A DNA stretch of 64,000 nucleotides from positions 118,830,709 to 118,894,708 of the forward strand of contig NC_134572.1 in NCBI RefSeq assembly GCF_050947875.1, read 5' to 3'. The notes under the pieces are model-generated. The model worked only from the letters and a program-made list of their open reading frames with translations. It was not told the DNA's origin and did no database searches. This document shows, in pieces, positions 49,585-60,618 of the stretch. A program made the translations under genes and the position numbers. Position 1 is the stretch's first letter. Each line of letters starts with the position of its first letter. The stretch is from Dermacentor variabilis (taxonomy: Eukaryota > Arthropoda > Arachnida > Ixodida > Ixodidae).

Positions 49585-50279
49585 CAGCAATACCTCGTTA
49601 ATACAACACTGGTGGGGTACGTTGATCCGGCATGTACTAAGTGATGTACTAACTAACGAACAATGGCAGATGAGTGGCTATAGACTTACTGGCCAGGAAA
49701 AGAGGTGTTAATTGTCACTCAAACACACACAGACAAGTTTTATTTGTGGGCAGGCAGCAAGAAAAATCAGATTTGCACTTTCCACCATGGTGGCCTTGCA
49801 GCAAAGACGGCATCCTCAAACTCTGCAAAACCGTGAGCCAGTTTCTGTAAGGCCCTACTTCTCTGCAAATGCTTTCATGACTCGATGCACTAGCGGCGTT
49901 GGATATGGAAGGGCCATCATCCACGTCGTCATGGATGATGACGTAGAAGTGCTAGAAGCTATGAAAGCTGAAAAAAAAATGCCATGGCTACCATGTTTTG
50001 ACGTCGGTATCGGTGACAACTGCAGTGCATCAAAGGTCCATGCACCGAAATTTCACTATAATATAATATGCACGCACAATGTTTTGCCGATTCCACACTT
50101 GCACGTGCTGAAAATGAAGTAAATACTACGCACTAACAGTTTGGCCTGTGTTAAGCGACTACGGTGCAAGCGGTCAGCCAATAGATTAGGTTCAATAGTG
50201 ACAAGGCCGGGAATTTGTTGCAACTAGATTTATACTGGAATTACTCATTAAGCAGGTATGTATTAACAAGGTTTTACTG
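49585..50279. mobile_element. TA-flanked CAGT-type MITE
   Basis: TA lies at 49583-49584 and 50280-50281. The left end is CAGCAATACCTCGTTAATAC, the right read inward CAGTAAAACCTTGTTAATAC. It is 695 bp. A 136-codon plus-strand frame inside it has no features I recognise. Confidence 0.75.
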
Positions 50280-51645
50280 TACATATTGTCACGCGCACAT
50301 TTTACGCTGTGATTTGAGCATTTCTTGCCCCTCTGGGCACAAGTTCATTCAATAAACAGGCATTCTTAACTTGCACTTTTCACCGGCTTCATAGTTCTTG
50401 ACAATCACAGCAAGGCTCTTGAGCGGAAATAAGCAGAATGGCTACGATTTCATTTTCTGGCAGCTGACTGAACTGAAGCAAGATTTCCGATTACAGAATC
50501 AGATTGTTTAGAAACAGCAGCGTTCATATTGTGAGCGACTGCTCGCTGTGATGAACTTGGCTACTGTGAACAATGCCCTACATTCAACAACCTGGCTAGG
50601 AGCATTACGAAAATTACTGATGCTGCACATATTGAACTCGACAGCCATTTGAGCATGTGCAGCCACCACCAAAATGTGCCCTTCATTATTTTGGCATCAT
50701 TAACAGTATTTGCAACAGAGCATAGCACATTTCCCTTGGCATGGATAGATAAAATTTTTTGCTTCATTTTGTCGCTAGATAAAATGTTTTCAAGCTTTCG
50801 TAAAATAGTTATATTCACATAGAACAGTCAGGTTCTGATTTTAAAAAAAAGGATGCTAAAGCTCTGCCCAAAAGTGCAAATGTGAAATCTGAATATGAAC
50901 AATAGTACTGCAGTAATAACTCGTCCCCAGTGGCAAACATGATTCATTATACAGAGGTCCCTAACATGTTTGATTACACAGTTTTATTGTGGCTAATAAC
51001 AAAGTGCACTGAAAACGAAGGCCAAGAAAGGAATAGATAAAGACATGTGCACATATCTTACACATGCCTGTTGAAGATGGGTCTACCATATTATGCACAG
51101 TAACATTCACAACACATGTAACCTTTTTTTTCTTTTTACGCACTTAGTACATACTGTTTGCTGTACGACAAACATAAGTATGTGCCAAATGTATATGTGT
51201 ACTTGCCAACCTGTGAACCTGAAAAATTCATAAGAATCCCTTACGCAATACTGCAAGGGGAAGTGGGGAATAGCATACATCACGAATAGCAATGCCTGCC
51301 CTAAGCACACTCCTTTAGTGGGATAAATGTGCACTTTAAAAGGCGATTCACCTTTAGACGCAGATATAAGTAGCAGCAACACACTTTTAGATCACCACAA
51401 CCTTTCCAGTGAATCTGCCGTTGCCAATTTACTTTGCCCGCTCTAGAACTTGGCTGAATCAACTTGCTTTAGGCCAATACGTCTTGGTGTCCTTTCACAT
51501 TCGGAAGACTTGCGAAGCTGGGTAACATGAACTGCCTGGCAAAACTTTTTCATAAACAGAATTTTTTTTAAGCATGACAAAACAATAAAATTGTTTGAAC
51601 TTGTAAACATTATGGACAATTCAGGAGGGTTGGCAGGCACGTATA

Positions 51646-53375
51646 CACCGTATTTATTCGCGTATAACCCGCACCAAAATGTGAAAAAACGCGTTTAAAA
51701 AGTGGGGGTGCGGGTTATCTGCGAATTTTTTCCTTGGGAGGGGGGGGGGGTCGGCTTCACCGCAATGTGCGGCGGTCTCCCCGTGTAGTCCGCCATCCCC
51801 ATCGTCATCGACGCTTGTCAAGCCGATGAAGGGCCAACGAAAGGCCAGCATTGTTGAGCCTCGCGTTAGGCGCTGTTTAGTGTACTTACCCCAGTTTGCA
51901 CTGTTTGCCTGCTTTGTTTTGGCATCATGAGTGCGACTCGACGGCAGTGTTTCACAGCGAAAGAGAAGCTAAAGATTATAGCCGCTGCCGAAGAAATCGG
52001 CAACAGAGCTGCTGCAAGACAGCATGACGTCGACGAGTCGTGCATTCGCGACTGGAGGAAGAAAAAAAGAGAGTCTCGAAGCAACGAACCGGAACAGGCG
52101 AGCGTTTCGGGGTCCGAAGACTGGCGCGTACCCCCACCTCGAGACGCAGCTTGCGAAGTTCATTGAGGAGCAGAGAAGTCGTGGCCACGCTGTTTCGACT
52201 GAGATGGCGCAAATGGAAGCCCTGAAGTTGGCCCGGGAATTGAACATTCCACGTGAGTTTCGTGCAAGCCGTGGATGGCTTCAGCGCTTCATGCGAAGAC
52301 ATGGATTTTCTATGCGGCGGCGAACAACCATGTGCCAGCGGCTTCCTGAAGCCTACGAGGAAAAGTTGTTGAACTTTCAACGATATGTGATCGCACTTCG
52401 GAAGGAGCACAGCTATTTGCTGTCTCAGGTGGGAAATGCTGATCAAACACCTGTGTACTTTGAGATGCCGATGGACACGACCATGGAAAAAAAGGGCTCC
52501 AAATCAGTCAGCGTGCTGACCGGCGGAAATGCCAAGCTGCGCTGCACAGTCATGCTATGCGCTTTGGCTGACGGCACGAAACTGCGCCCGTATGTGATTT
52601 TCAAACGCAAGACGCTACCTAGCATTCCACTGCCCCCAGGAATCGTTGTGCGTGCGGAAGAAAATTCGTGGATGAACAGTGGCCTAGTCGGTGACTGGCT
52701 TCGAGTAATCTGGGAGCGAAGACCAGGTTCCTTGCTGGCACGCCGGTCGATGCTCGTATTAGATTCCTTCAGAGGCCACTGCACTGATGCGGTGAAGGCT
52801 CGCCTTGCCGAGACCAGCACCGACCTCGTCATAATACCTGGCGGCATGACGTCCATGCTACAGCCACTCGACGTGTGCCTGAACAAGCCGTTCAAGGCAC
52901 ACGTGAAGCGGCTGTATGCCCAGTGGATGGCCGACGGCATTTACGCCCTCACACCGACGGGACGCGTGCGAAGGCCTGACATTCCATTGCTGTGCCAGTG
53001 GATCGTGGATGCGTGGAAAGCGATACCGGCCGATTTGGTGCGCAAAAGCTTTAAAAAATGTGCGATCAGTAATAGTCTGGATGGTTCCGAGGACGACTAC
53101 GTCTTTGAGAGTGGCGATGAAGCCTCGGATGGCAGTAGTGAGAGCGGCGACGATTAAGAATCGGATAACCAGTGACGTGGTGGCGGTCGTTTGAATAAAT
53201 GTTCTGAAAACGAAATGATCACTGAGTGTGAGTTTCATCTTTCTAGCGCTCATTTTTTTTTTTTTTCAGGTAGACGTGCGGGTTATACGCGAGTTTTTTT
53301 TTTTTTTTCCGCCGAGTTCAAAGTTAGGGGTGCGGGTTATACGCAGGGGCGGGTTATACGCGGGTAAATACGGCA
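51646..53375 (+). mobile_element. pogo/Tigger-like DNA transposon (full length)
   Basis: The element is bounded by TA at 51644-51645 and 53376-53377. Its ends are inverted: the left starts CACCGTATTTATTCGCGTAT, and the right, read inward, starts TGCCGTATTTACCCGCGTAT. It is about 1,730 bp and holds one transposase gene on the plus strand. Inside both ends the motif GCGGGTTATAC recurs (near 51710, 53275, 53333 and 53350). Such repeats may be transposase-binding sites. It sits in the intron between exons 4 and 3 of the NuMA-like gene, in antisense orientation. Confidence 0.88.
51927..53157 (+). pseudogene. pogo-family transposase with one frameshift
   Basis: Translation starts at 51927 (MSATRRQCFTAKEKLKIIAA) with a psq/Brk-type helix-turn-helix. 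The frame is interrupted near 52062-52068, an A7 run. The remainder continues one frame over to the stop at 53157. The second part holds a CENP-B-type helix-turn-helix (FIEEQRSRGHAVSTEM through WLQRFMRRHGFSMRRR) and a DDE_1-type catalytic domain. Probable catalytic aspartates are in NADQTP, LVLDSFRGH and MLQPLDV. Counting from the internal ATG at 52024 these are residues 140, 247 and 283. The C-terminus is acidic (SEDDYVFESGDEASDG). An AATAAA lies at 53194. The single lesion means either a recently dead copy or an assembly error in the homopolymer. Confidence 0.85.
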
Positions 53376-53500
53376 TATTTGTTCAACTCCCCCTACAAGT
53401 TTTACATATTCTGAGGACAACAAGCATCAGTCGAATCTAACCTCAGACCATGCATTTTTTATGCACATTTCAAGTAGCAAAAAGATTTGCTCCCACCAAC

Positions 53501-53756
53501 CTTTCAAGTATGCTGCAAGGTTTTCAAGCACATCGTCACCGGCACTCACAATCTCTATCAAGTCTCTAATGCAGCATTGCGTGGCCTCGCCAAGTTTGAG
53601 AAGTGGGGCCACCTTACTGGTTGGGCTACAACTCGTGGCTCGAAGGGCCAGAGCCGAAAGAGCCAAGACAGAAGTGGTGGCCAATAGAATGTCGTCATAT
53701 CTTCGCTTTTTTGCACTTCCCGATGACAGGAAGTGGGCTGGCAGGCACCCATGGTG
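53501..53756 (-). CDS. NUMA1-like: NuMA-like exon 3, end of Hook-like domain
   Basis: Reads HHGCLPAHFL, then a helical run with LLATTSVLALSALALRA, then IRDLIEIVSAGDDVLENLAA (20 residues) and YLK. It aligns with the vertebrate NuMA helices around 'AKMTMLLLYHST' and 'AVILKFVLDHEDGLNLNEDL'. A polypyrimidine tract and tcttcag precede it. Phase from exon 2 requires the second AG of an AGAG pair (cttcagag|CAC); the first AG would put it 2 nt out. The donor is AAAG|GTTGGT, which is weak but in phase with exon 4 (phase 1). The right end of the pogo-like element lies only about 125 bp beyond this donor. Confidence 0.8.
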
Positions 53757-54311
53757 CTCTGAAGAGAAAAAAAAAGCAAAATTTAAGTGGTGCACCGAAC
53801 CAAGTTCGTTTGGAAGCTTTTCAAAAGTCCCATCTCGCGTGTAAAGCACTTAAAGGGACAGTACTAGAGAAACAAGCTCAGCAGTATTTGTAGATTACGC
53901 TTCCATGAAACTTTACCATGAAAAGGAGGCTTTGCAAGCCAGAAAAGATGCAAAACCGAGGCTGGTGGCAACAGCACTTATGTTCCCTTATCACCTCACC
54001 ATGATGTCATGGAATGATGGCATCTGCTCAGGCTTTGTTGTTATCAGTGAAGATGGACTATATTGAAGTTTAAAAGTGCCAAAAACAGAACTCTGAAAAC
54101 TCTTCCAGACATTCCAGTGCCAAGGTTACGGCATGAAATTCTTGAAATGGAACGGACTTATTCCTTCTACTCAACCATTACACCGAAAATAATGAAAAGG
54201 AGGGTTCTAAAACAGCAGTACCAGATTAACCGAAAAACAATTTCAGAGATGTGTACCAGTATTTGAGCCGCAGATGTTCGGAGTGACAGAATAACTGTTC
54301 AGCCCTTTTAC

Positions 54312-54453
54312 CTGCATGCTCTCCTGAATGCTGAAGTGCGACACAGCTGGGTCACAACACACAGTGCACAATGTCTCATATTTTTTGTTCTGGTTCCAGT
54401 TGTGAATGCACACAAACTTTCCCAACATGCCAATTTGCCCACGAGTTCCACTG
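54312..54453 (-). CDS. NUMA1-like: NuMA-like exon 2, Hook-like domain part
   Basis: The acceptor is a tandem NAGNAG (gctgcag|cag|T), so the exon begins at 54453 or 54450, with or without one serine codon. The donor is CAG|GTAAAA. It accepts phase 2 from exon 1, making 'LLSTI-(S)-GTRGQIG' where vertebrate NuMA has 'IDRIHGTEEGQQI'. It continues through FVCIHNWNQNKKYETLCTV to HFSIQESMQ and leaves at phase 0. Sequence similarity to vertebrates is low after the first third. The call rests on phase agreement on both sides and on position within the Hook-like domain. Confidence 0.65.
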
Positions 54454-54517
54454 CTGCAGCCAGGTGTGCTTGTCCTAGTAGTTCTTAGTGGGCTATAGGG
54501 AAACTATTGTAAGAAGC

Positions 54518-55100
54518 AGACACTGTACCCTACGTAACTTTAGCCAAACTTTACAAATATAGAAATGCCACATAGCTGGACAGAACCAAGGTAACGTATG
54601 CCATCACTTGGAGATACTCAGATTTTTTTGCATTCCGCCTAATTACATAATCTCAGCTATTCAACTTCTCGAATATTATAATTAGATGAAAAGTGGCAAT
54701 GAGAAAACTAGAGGAAAATGAAAAACTCCCGATACAGTTTCCTGTTGCTTAATATGTGCTACATAGAAGCGTTTTTCTGAACGTGAAAGATGTCCGCGAA
54801 TACACACAAAATGGCTGCGCGACTGGTCGCTCGAGGCACCTTGCATGTATTCACGGGCTTCTTTCATGCTCTGAAAAACACTTATGCAGCATGTATTGAG
54901 CAACGGAAAACCGTATTGGGAGTTTTTCATGTTGCTCTGCAATTTTATCACGGACACCTTTCATCTAATTCATCTAAGGAACGCAAAAAATTACCCAAGT
55001 ACCTCCAAGCAACGGCAAACGACATTACCTTGATTCTGTCCAGGTACATGGCATCTGCATATTTTGCAAGTTTGGCTAATGCTACGTGGGACACCCTGTA
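54518..55100. mobile_element. long foldback (inverted-repeat) element
   Basis: Two arms, about 54518-54805 and 54846-55100, are inverted copies over almost their whole length with only ~40 bp between them. Matching stretches include TTAGCCAAACTT against AAGTTTGGCTAA at the tips and AAAAACTCCC against GGGAGTTTTT in the middle. It has no coding capacity of note. Its lower end lies about 65 bp from the acceptor of exon 2 of the NuMA-like gene. Transcription through it would give a ~250-bp RNA hairpin. Confidence 0.85.
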
Positions 55101-58100
55101 TACTGCGTTTGTACCATTATATCCTTAACCCTCAATATCAGAAGGCAGGGAGGAGAGAATAAAGATTAAGCCATAGAGTACGGTTGCGTAGGTGCTTTTC
55201 CAAACTTCCCCTTAAATTTCTCCACAGCGGCATTCTCCCGAATGTTGCCTTTTAAACCCAAGTACATGGTGAAAACAGCTAAGGCTACTGGCATGGCACT
55301 GGCTGGGTTGTTGAGCATGCACTTTGAACACAGTGAAATCGATCTACGCTGTTATTCAGGCAATCTAGAGTGAAGCTTTGTTGACCTTCCTGGTACCTCG
55401 GCAAAAGTGGCCTAGATTACATTTCGAAAGCGTAATCTATCGACTCATTTTTAACGACCAACTGCAACAAAATTTCAATTTTGCGCAGCTATAAATTAGT
55501 ACATACTAAGGAAGCAATCTTTGCATAAACAGCCTTAAAGACATGCCTCAGGAGGAGACGCATGCATCTGGCAATTATCAGATGACAAATCGCAGCACGA
55601 TGTTTTAGTTGCGAGTCTCCCAGAGAGCAGTAAATGCAGGATTTATTTCTGTTTCATTACCAAAAACATCTATTTTTTGAAAGCTTTTTGAGACTCATGC
55701 GCTCAACTTCAAAGGTAAATTTTTTCAGAGAATGTAAATATGCTATCCGAAACTAAACTTTTTACAGCGTACAGCATTGCACTTAGCCTTTAACTTCTGA
55801 ATCCTTTTTCAAAGTTAATGGAACAAGCAAGACATATCTACTTATGTGAATGAATGTGTTTGCTTCGTTTATAGCAGAGTGTAAACTTACCACAGAGCTG
55901 TTGCTCTATATGTGCAAATGTATTCACAGGATCGACGTTTTCGATGCTGCAAGCCGGGTTACTAGAAGAAATAAAGAAGTGCGAAATTGGATACCGACCA
56001 ATGAAATTGATTCTTCAATGCATGCATGCAACCACAACAGTTTAGCATGTACACATGCTCTAGCAACAGATTTTGCCGGAGGTACATATAGCAAACTAGT
56101 TCCAAATTGTTGATTTCATGATGGTTACCACCACCCCATTTCAGCCCATAGATTGGAGTGACTACTGTGAAGTTTGATGTACACAGGTACATCTGTAGTT
56201 GTTATAGATTAAGTATGGATAAACATGCTTAGTGACTGAAATGTTGAAGCAGCTGGTTCTGGAAGCACTATGTGTACAACAGTAAACAGCATGGCTGAAG
56301 TTTTTGTTAACTATTCTAATAGGGAACAGTACTGGCAAGGTGTACAAAAGAATGCAAAGAGTGAAAAACAACGTAAGAAGCATACAAAAGAGTTTGGTTG
56401 TGCAAGGCTGTTTGGAGACATTTATAAAACTGCCAGTTATCGGTTTATAAAAGGATACACATTTACTACCGCCACCCCACTAAGAATGTTGTCTATTAGC
56501 CATACGAACAACATATTTACATTACACAAATGCACTGTGGGAGTAGAGTTAAGAACACAATATAACAAATATTATCAAGGAATCTCATTCTTGAAATTGT
56601 GCTTAAAGGCATCATCGAATAATTCAAGTTCTGCAATTAGAATTTGTAGAACTCGCATAATGTTTTCATGTAATGAGTGTACTCCTTGCATGCTTGGGTG
56701 GTGCAGTTGACAGAGAAGTCTGCTTTGAAAAATCCACACATGTACCTTAAAAGACAGATTTTCTGTAATTTTTGGAGCCACAGTTCTAAGCATTGTGCAA
56801 CAAACTTTATCAGTTTGGAAATTTTGTAACGAGAGATATTCTGCGTAACAGACAGGCACAAAGACAAATTACTGTTGGGCAAAGATAGAGGACTCCATGC
56901 TCAACTGAAAATTATTTTCTCTTTGGGTGCACGCAAAGAAAAAAATGCACTTTGTGAAGGAGGGATAGCACTAGGAATCTTTACAGGAACTGGGCATTCC
57001 TACTGGTGGAAATGATAACATTGCTGTTACACTGTAGCTTTTACTAAATATAGCTAAGTGTCCATCTTGTAGTCTAATAGCCTTTGTGGTAAGCATCTGT
57101 TGATAACTAAAGAAGCCTTTTATGCTGGAGGAATTAGTCATACAAGCAGTCATTCATTCTGCAAGCAGAATTTTAGCTGCACAACTTAAAACATGCCATC
57201 TACGAGACAGAGAAGTAAAGAAATTGCTGTAGTATGTTCCCAAATAAGCTTCCTGGACATTACATCCCAAAGGATAGCTTTAAAGGGAAATTTTTCAAGA
57301 ATTCTTCAAAATATTTACGATTACCCTCACACGTAGCTTTTGGCGCACGATTTCCTTTCATTTATGTTTGCCATTTTCAACCACTGAAGCCTTAACTGAG
57401 GCTATGCCATAGGCTCAACACGAAATGCAAGAGCAAGACTCACATGGTTGACAGAAGCTTGAGCAGTTGCAAGCCATCCTGTAGGTCCGAGATGGCTCTA
57501 ACCTTGATGTCATAGCAGGACAGCTACATAGCAAGATAATAATGGGACGTTACCAGTGCTTCTGTATAGTTGTATCAAAACAAAGCTGTTTTAAGCGATT
57601 CCTATGAAAAAGAAGAAAAAAAAAACGAAAAAAAACAAACAAACAAACAAAGGAAACAGATTTGTGGTAATCAGCTGAATGCGTTAAGAGATATGTGGAA
57701 ACAAAAAAGAAAATAGCTACTGCAGAGCTCCCTGCAATGGCTTGAAGCGTGGGACTGGCAAAGACCGCTTGTTTTTTGGTGCCTAATATGACCGTTAAGG
57801 ATGAACTTGCAGCGAAGCTGCACGGAATTGTAGACGCCGATGTTGCATGCTAACTACGTTATGTCTAAAATAGCAGTGCTGAGTGAAAACAATTTTTAAC
57901 TGAACGAAATTTGTTTAAAAATGCTTTTTTGGATAAGACTGCACACATGGCGCGACACTAATAAAACATTTTCTTCTAGTGGCTGCTAACAGCCTTTCGG
58001 TTTTGGCAACAGCTCGCTACGTCATATCCCACTTTTTGCATCATGGGAGCACAATGCAAAAAGAACAGTTGTCAAGTGAGTAATAATACAGCAGACAAGC

Positions 58101-58584
58101 TGAGAAGCAATGAATAAGCTGACCAATGGCAATACGACTACAAAATCACGAGAATACATGCAAATTCATGTGAAGTCAAAAAAAAAGAAAACTGTTGAGA
58201 AACGTAGAATCTTATGTTTCCTGCAGTCGTGACACTGGGCACAGTAAAGGAACATCAGGATGAAATGTACACAGTCATTTTGTAGTTTTACGACATGGTA
58301 TGCAAAAGTGCAAGGACGTGAGCATCATGACACAGTTGAGGTCACCTCACATAACTTGGTGTAGAAATACGCCCCGATCAAGCAGTCTTTCACACCGAGT
58401 CGCAAGACCCCAGTCTGCCAATATCAATTCGTAACTATACAACCGTTGTCATAGGCAGTGCATACTAAACCATGCTGCACTTCTTCAACTAAGTTACTGC
58501 AAGAAAGTAACACACAGGTCCAAACTACTGATGCAAAACTCCAGCCGTGAAGGAACCAACCCACAGAAGAAAATGCGAATATAT
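55101..58584 (-). other. introns around exon 1
   Basis: 55101-57443 and 57524-58584 are AT-rich with A-rich tracts (57607-57655). No promoter, start exon or repeat boundary could be recognised here. Confidence 0.5.
57444..57523 (-). CDS. NUMA1-like: NuMA-like exon 1 (first visible), Hook-like domain part
   Basis: This 80-bp exon is bounded by an acceptor (tgctatgtag) and a donor (AT|GTGAGT). It reads LSCYDIKVRAISDLQDGLQL then LKLLST, entering at phase 0 and leaving at phase 2. The pattern corresponds to the vertebrate NuMA N-terminal stretch around 'VLQLQDCSIFIKIID', part of the calponin-homology/Hook-like fold that contacts dynein light-intermediate chain in this family. No ATG is present, so at least one earlier coding exon is missing. 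I searched by eye up to the retrotransposon at 58585 and did not find it. Confidence 0.75.
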
Positions 58585-58871
58585 TGTAACGCACAGTTGA
58601 GTGACGGTGCTTTAATCCCTTTACCTTGGGCGAACTTGTGCCCTACAAACAGCTAAACGCAAGCCTCACTGGAACGTCCACAGTCTTTTCGCAAGAGACC
58701 CGCACCTCTTGTTCCCTCGTGTCCCGCGCTGACGACACATTGCTCCGATTGCGCGTTCCTTGCGAGCCCGTGTTGCCCACTTCACTGCCGCTATTTTTCG
58801 CAGGTAGCAGTAAACAACTGGACGGACACAGGAGGTGGCTGGCGCGCATAATTTGAAACCATCTTGTGTCA
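58585..58871 (-). repeat. 3' LTR
   Basis: About 287 bp beginning TGACACAAG and ending GCGTTACA when read on the minus strand (TG...CA ends). Its lower part is nearly identical to the copy at 63803-64000. A purine-rich tract lies just upstream at 58872-58886. Confidence 0.8.
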
Positions 58872-58886
58872 TTGTCCCCCTTCCAA
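58872..58886 (-). other. polypurine tract
   Basis: On the minus strand the bases next to the 3' LTR read TTGGAAGGGGGACAA. This purine-rich stretch is expected as primer for plus-strand DNA synthesis in LTR elements. The exact boundary is inferred from the TG of the LTR. Confidence 0.5.
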
Positions 58887-58899
58887 GAGTGCATCGTCC

Positions 58900-59935
58900 T
58901 GATGCTCATACAGAGGGCGGTGGTTTCTAGACTGTCATGAATTCACAATGCTTGTAGGCGGAAGCAGTTATTGCCTGTCGTGGTATGGTTTCATTTGGAC
59001 GACACGGACTATTTCTGTTCGATGCCACCGTCTTGATGAGGTTACTTGACCTTCTGGAGCAACTTCGTAGTTCAAGGGACTAATTCGGTGAATTATCTAA
59101 TACGGGCCAAAAGAATGACGAAGAAGCTTCTTAGATAGGCCACACATCCGTACGGGAGTCCACACCCATACTCTGTCTCCAGGTGCATACTGGAAGTCTA
59201 AGTCGCAAGTTGTATCGGTCCGCGTCGGTTTGCTGTTGCTGCTGAATGCAGTGTCGTGTCAGCTGCCGTGCTTCTTCAGCTCTTTATGTGAAGTCGCTGA
59301 CATCATTGTCATTTTCGGAGGTCTCATCTACTGGTAGCATTGCACCTAAGGCTGTGGTGAGGGGCCGGCCAAAAACGAGTTGGAAAATTGTCATTTGAGT
59401 TGTCTCTTGCACAGCGGTATCGTACGCGAATGTTGCATGCAATAGTATCCTGTCCCATGTTCAGTGCTCCATGTCCACGTATATTGACAACATATCAGTC
59501 AGCGTTCTGTTGAGTCGCTCAGTCAGTCCATTTGTCTGCGGGGTGGTTTTTCGATGACTGATGTGCGTTAATTTCATAATGCACTGTGTCAAGTGGGCAG
59601 TAAATATGGTTCCTCGGTCCGTGATGAGAACTTTAGGAGCGCCATGCCGTAGTACTATGTTAGTAACAAAAAAAATGAGCTACTTCACTGGCTGTTCCCT
59701 TGACAAGAGACCCTGTCTCGGCATATAGAGTTAGGTAGTCAGTTGCAACTACGATCCAACGCTTTCCAGATGATGATGTAGGAAAGAGGCCAAGTAAGTC
59801 CATTCCCACATGTGCGAATGGAATTTCCAGTGGCTGTATCGGTTGTAGGAGATCTGCTGGCTTGAATGGTGGTACCTTAAGTCTTTGGCAGTCCCGGCAG
59901 GTTCTTACGTAGTGTTGCACAGAATTCAATAACTT
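58900..59935 (-). pseudogene. integrase region of the retrotransposon, broken
   Basis: The minus strand carries the zinc-finger end YVRTCRDCQRLK and the start of the catalytic core (HVGMDLLG, VVATDYLT). A frame break follows at an A8 run (minus-strand T8) near 59668-59675. The core resumes in another frame with ITDRGTIF and TPQTNGLTERLN, then contains stops. The domain order is that of a gypsy integrase, but no continuous frame survives. Confidence 0.75.
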
Positions 59936-60013
59936 TGGCCAGTAATACTTCGTGTGGATGCCGACAGGGTGTCCTTCTAGGTAATCAATGAGCAGGCGTA
60001 ACTCCGCGTTAGG

Positions 60014-60399
60014 TCACTGATGCTGAGCCATTTGCGATGTCACAGCTCCTAGGGACGGGCAATCCTGTCCATTTTCTCTGAACGTAGATTCCGTGTATTC
60101 AATCGGTGCATGTGACAAGCAATCAGCATCACTGTGCTTGTGACCGGACTTGTATACGACCGTTATATCATATTCCTGCAGCCGTAGACTCCATCTGGCC
60201 AGCCGTCCAGATGGGTCTTTGAGATTCGCCAGCCAGCACAACGAATGATGGTCGCTGATAGCTCGAAATGGTCGGCCATATAAATATGGTCTAAACTTGC
60301 TGATGGCCCATATCACCACGAGGCATTCTTTTTCTGTCGCTGAGTAGTTCACCTCAGCCTTCGAAAGTGTTCGACTAGCATACGCAATGACTCGTTCCT
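60014..60399 (-). pseudogene. RNase H region of the retrotransposon
   Basis: The minus strand reads [20 protein letters not shown], then [20 protein letters not shown], then [20 protein letters not shown] and [14 protein letters not shown]. This is the usual RNase H and tether segment of Ty3/gypsy polymerases. It is separated from the reverse transcriptase by a 94-bp tandem duplication and stops, so it cannot be translated as one polyprotein here. Confidence 0.8.
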
Positions 60400-60587
60400 C
60401 TCCGTCTTGCCACTAAATGAGGACGGCACAGAGGCCTAAATTGCTTGCATCTGTGTGAATATCAGTTTTGGCTTCCTCGTCGAAATGAGCAAGCTCCGTT
60501 TTGCCACTAAATGAGGACGGCACAGAGGCCTAAATTGCTTGCATCTGTGTGAATATCAGTTTCGGCTTCCTCGTCAAAATGAGCAAG
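60400..60587 (+). repeat. 94-bp tandem duplication inside pol
   Basis: Bases 60400-60493 are repeated at 60494-60587 with about three mismatches (for example CTCCGTCTTGCC against CTCCGTTTTGCC). Ninety-four is not a multiple of three, so the duplication itself shifts the pol frame. Confidence 0.9.
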
Positions 60588-60618
60588 AACTGGGTGGTTC
60601 TCAAGAAGCTTTCGGAGC

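Larger units (their letters stand above)
4148..57523 (-). other. NUMA1-like: NuMA-like (NUMA1/Mud/LIN-5 family) gene, visible span
   Basis: Fifteen exons on the minus strand join without a phase conflict into one open frame of about 1,550 codons. The order is Hook-like N-terminal domain, Ser/Pro linker, long coiled coil, basic Ser-rich tail. Identity rests on three places I can align by eye to vertebrate NuMA: the N-terminal 'LQDG..LLKLL' helix region, the segment RSLNAQLSYCDAKLRQ in exon 14 (vertebrate RSLEAQVAHADQQLRD), and the tail motif RRNSMLPQHLKSVYPVE (vertebrate RNRVCPPHLKTCYPLE). Known family role: large dimeric coiled-coil protein that recruits dynein-dynactin to cortical LGN/Pins and organises spindle poles in mitosis. 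Vertebrate NuMA is about 2,100 residues, so this coil is shorter. The initiator exon probably lies above 57523, perhaps beyond the retrotransposon, and the terminal exon(s) below 4148. Confidence 0.85.

Noticed and set aside
51927..53157. Host gene domesticated from a CENP-B/Jerky-like transposase
   Set aside because: It is still enclosed by TIRs and a TA duplication, and the frame is broken, so a resident transposon is the simpler reading.
54790..55128. 112-codon plus-strand frame
   Set aside because: It lies wholly in the right half of the foldback element, whose other arm carries the same text inverted without the frame.
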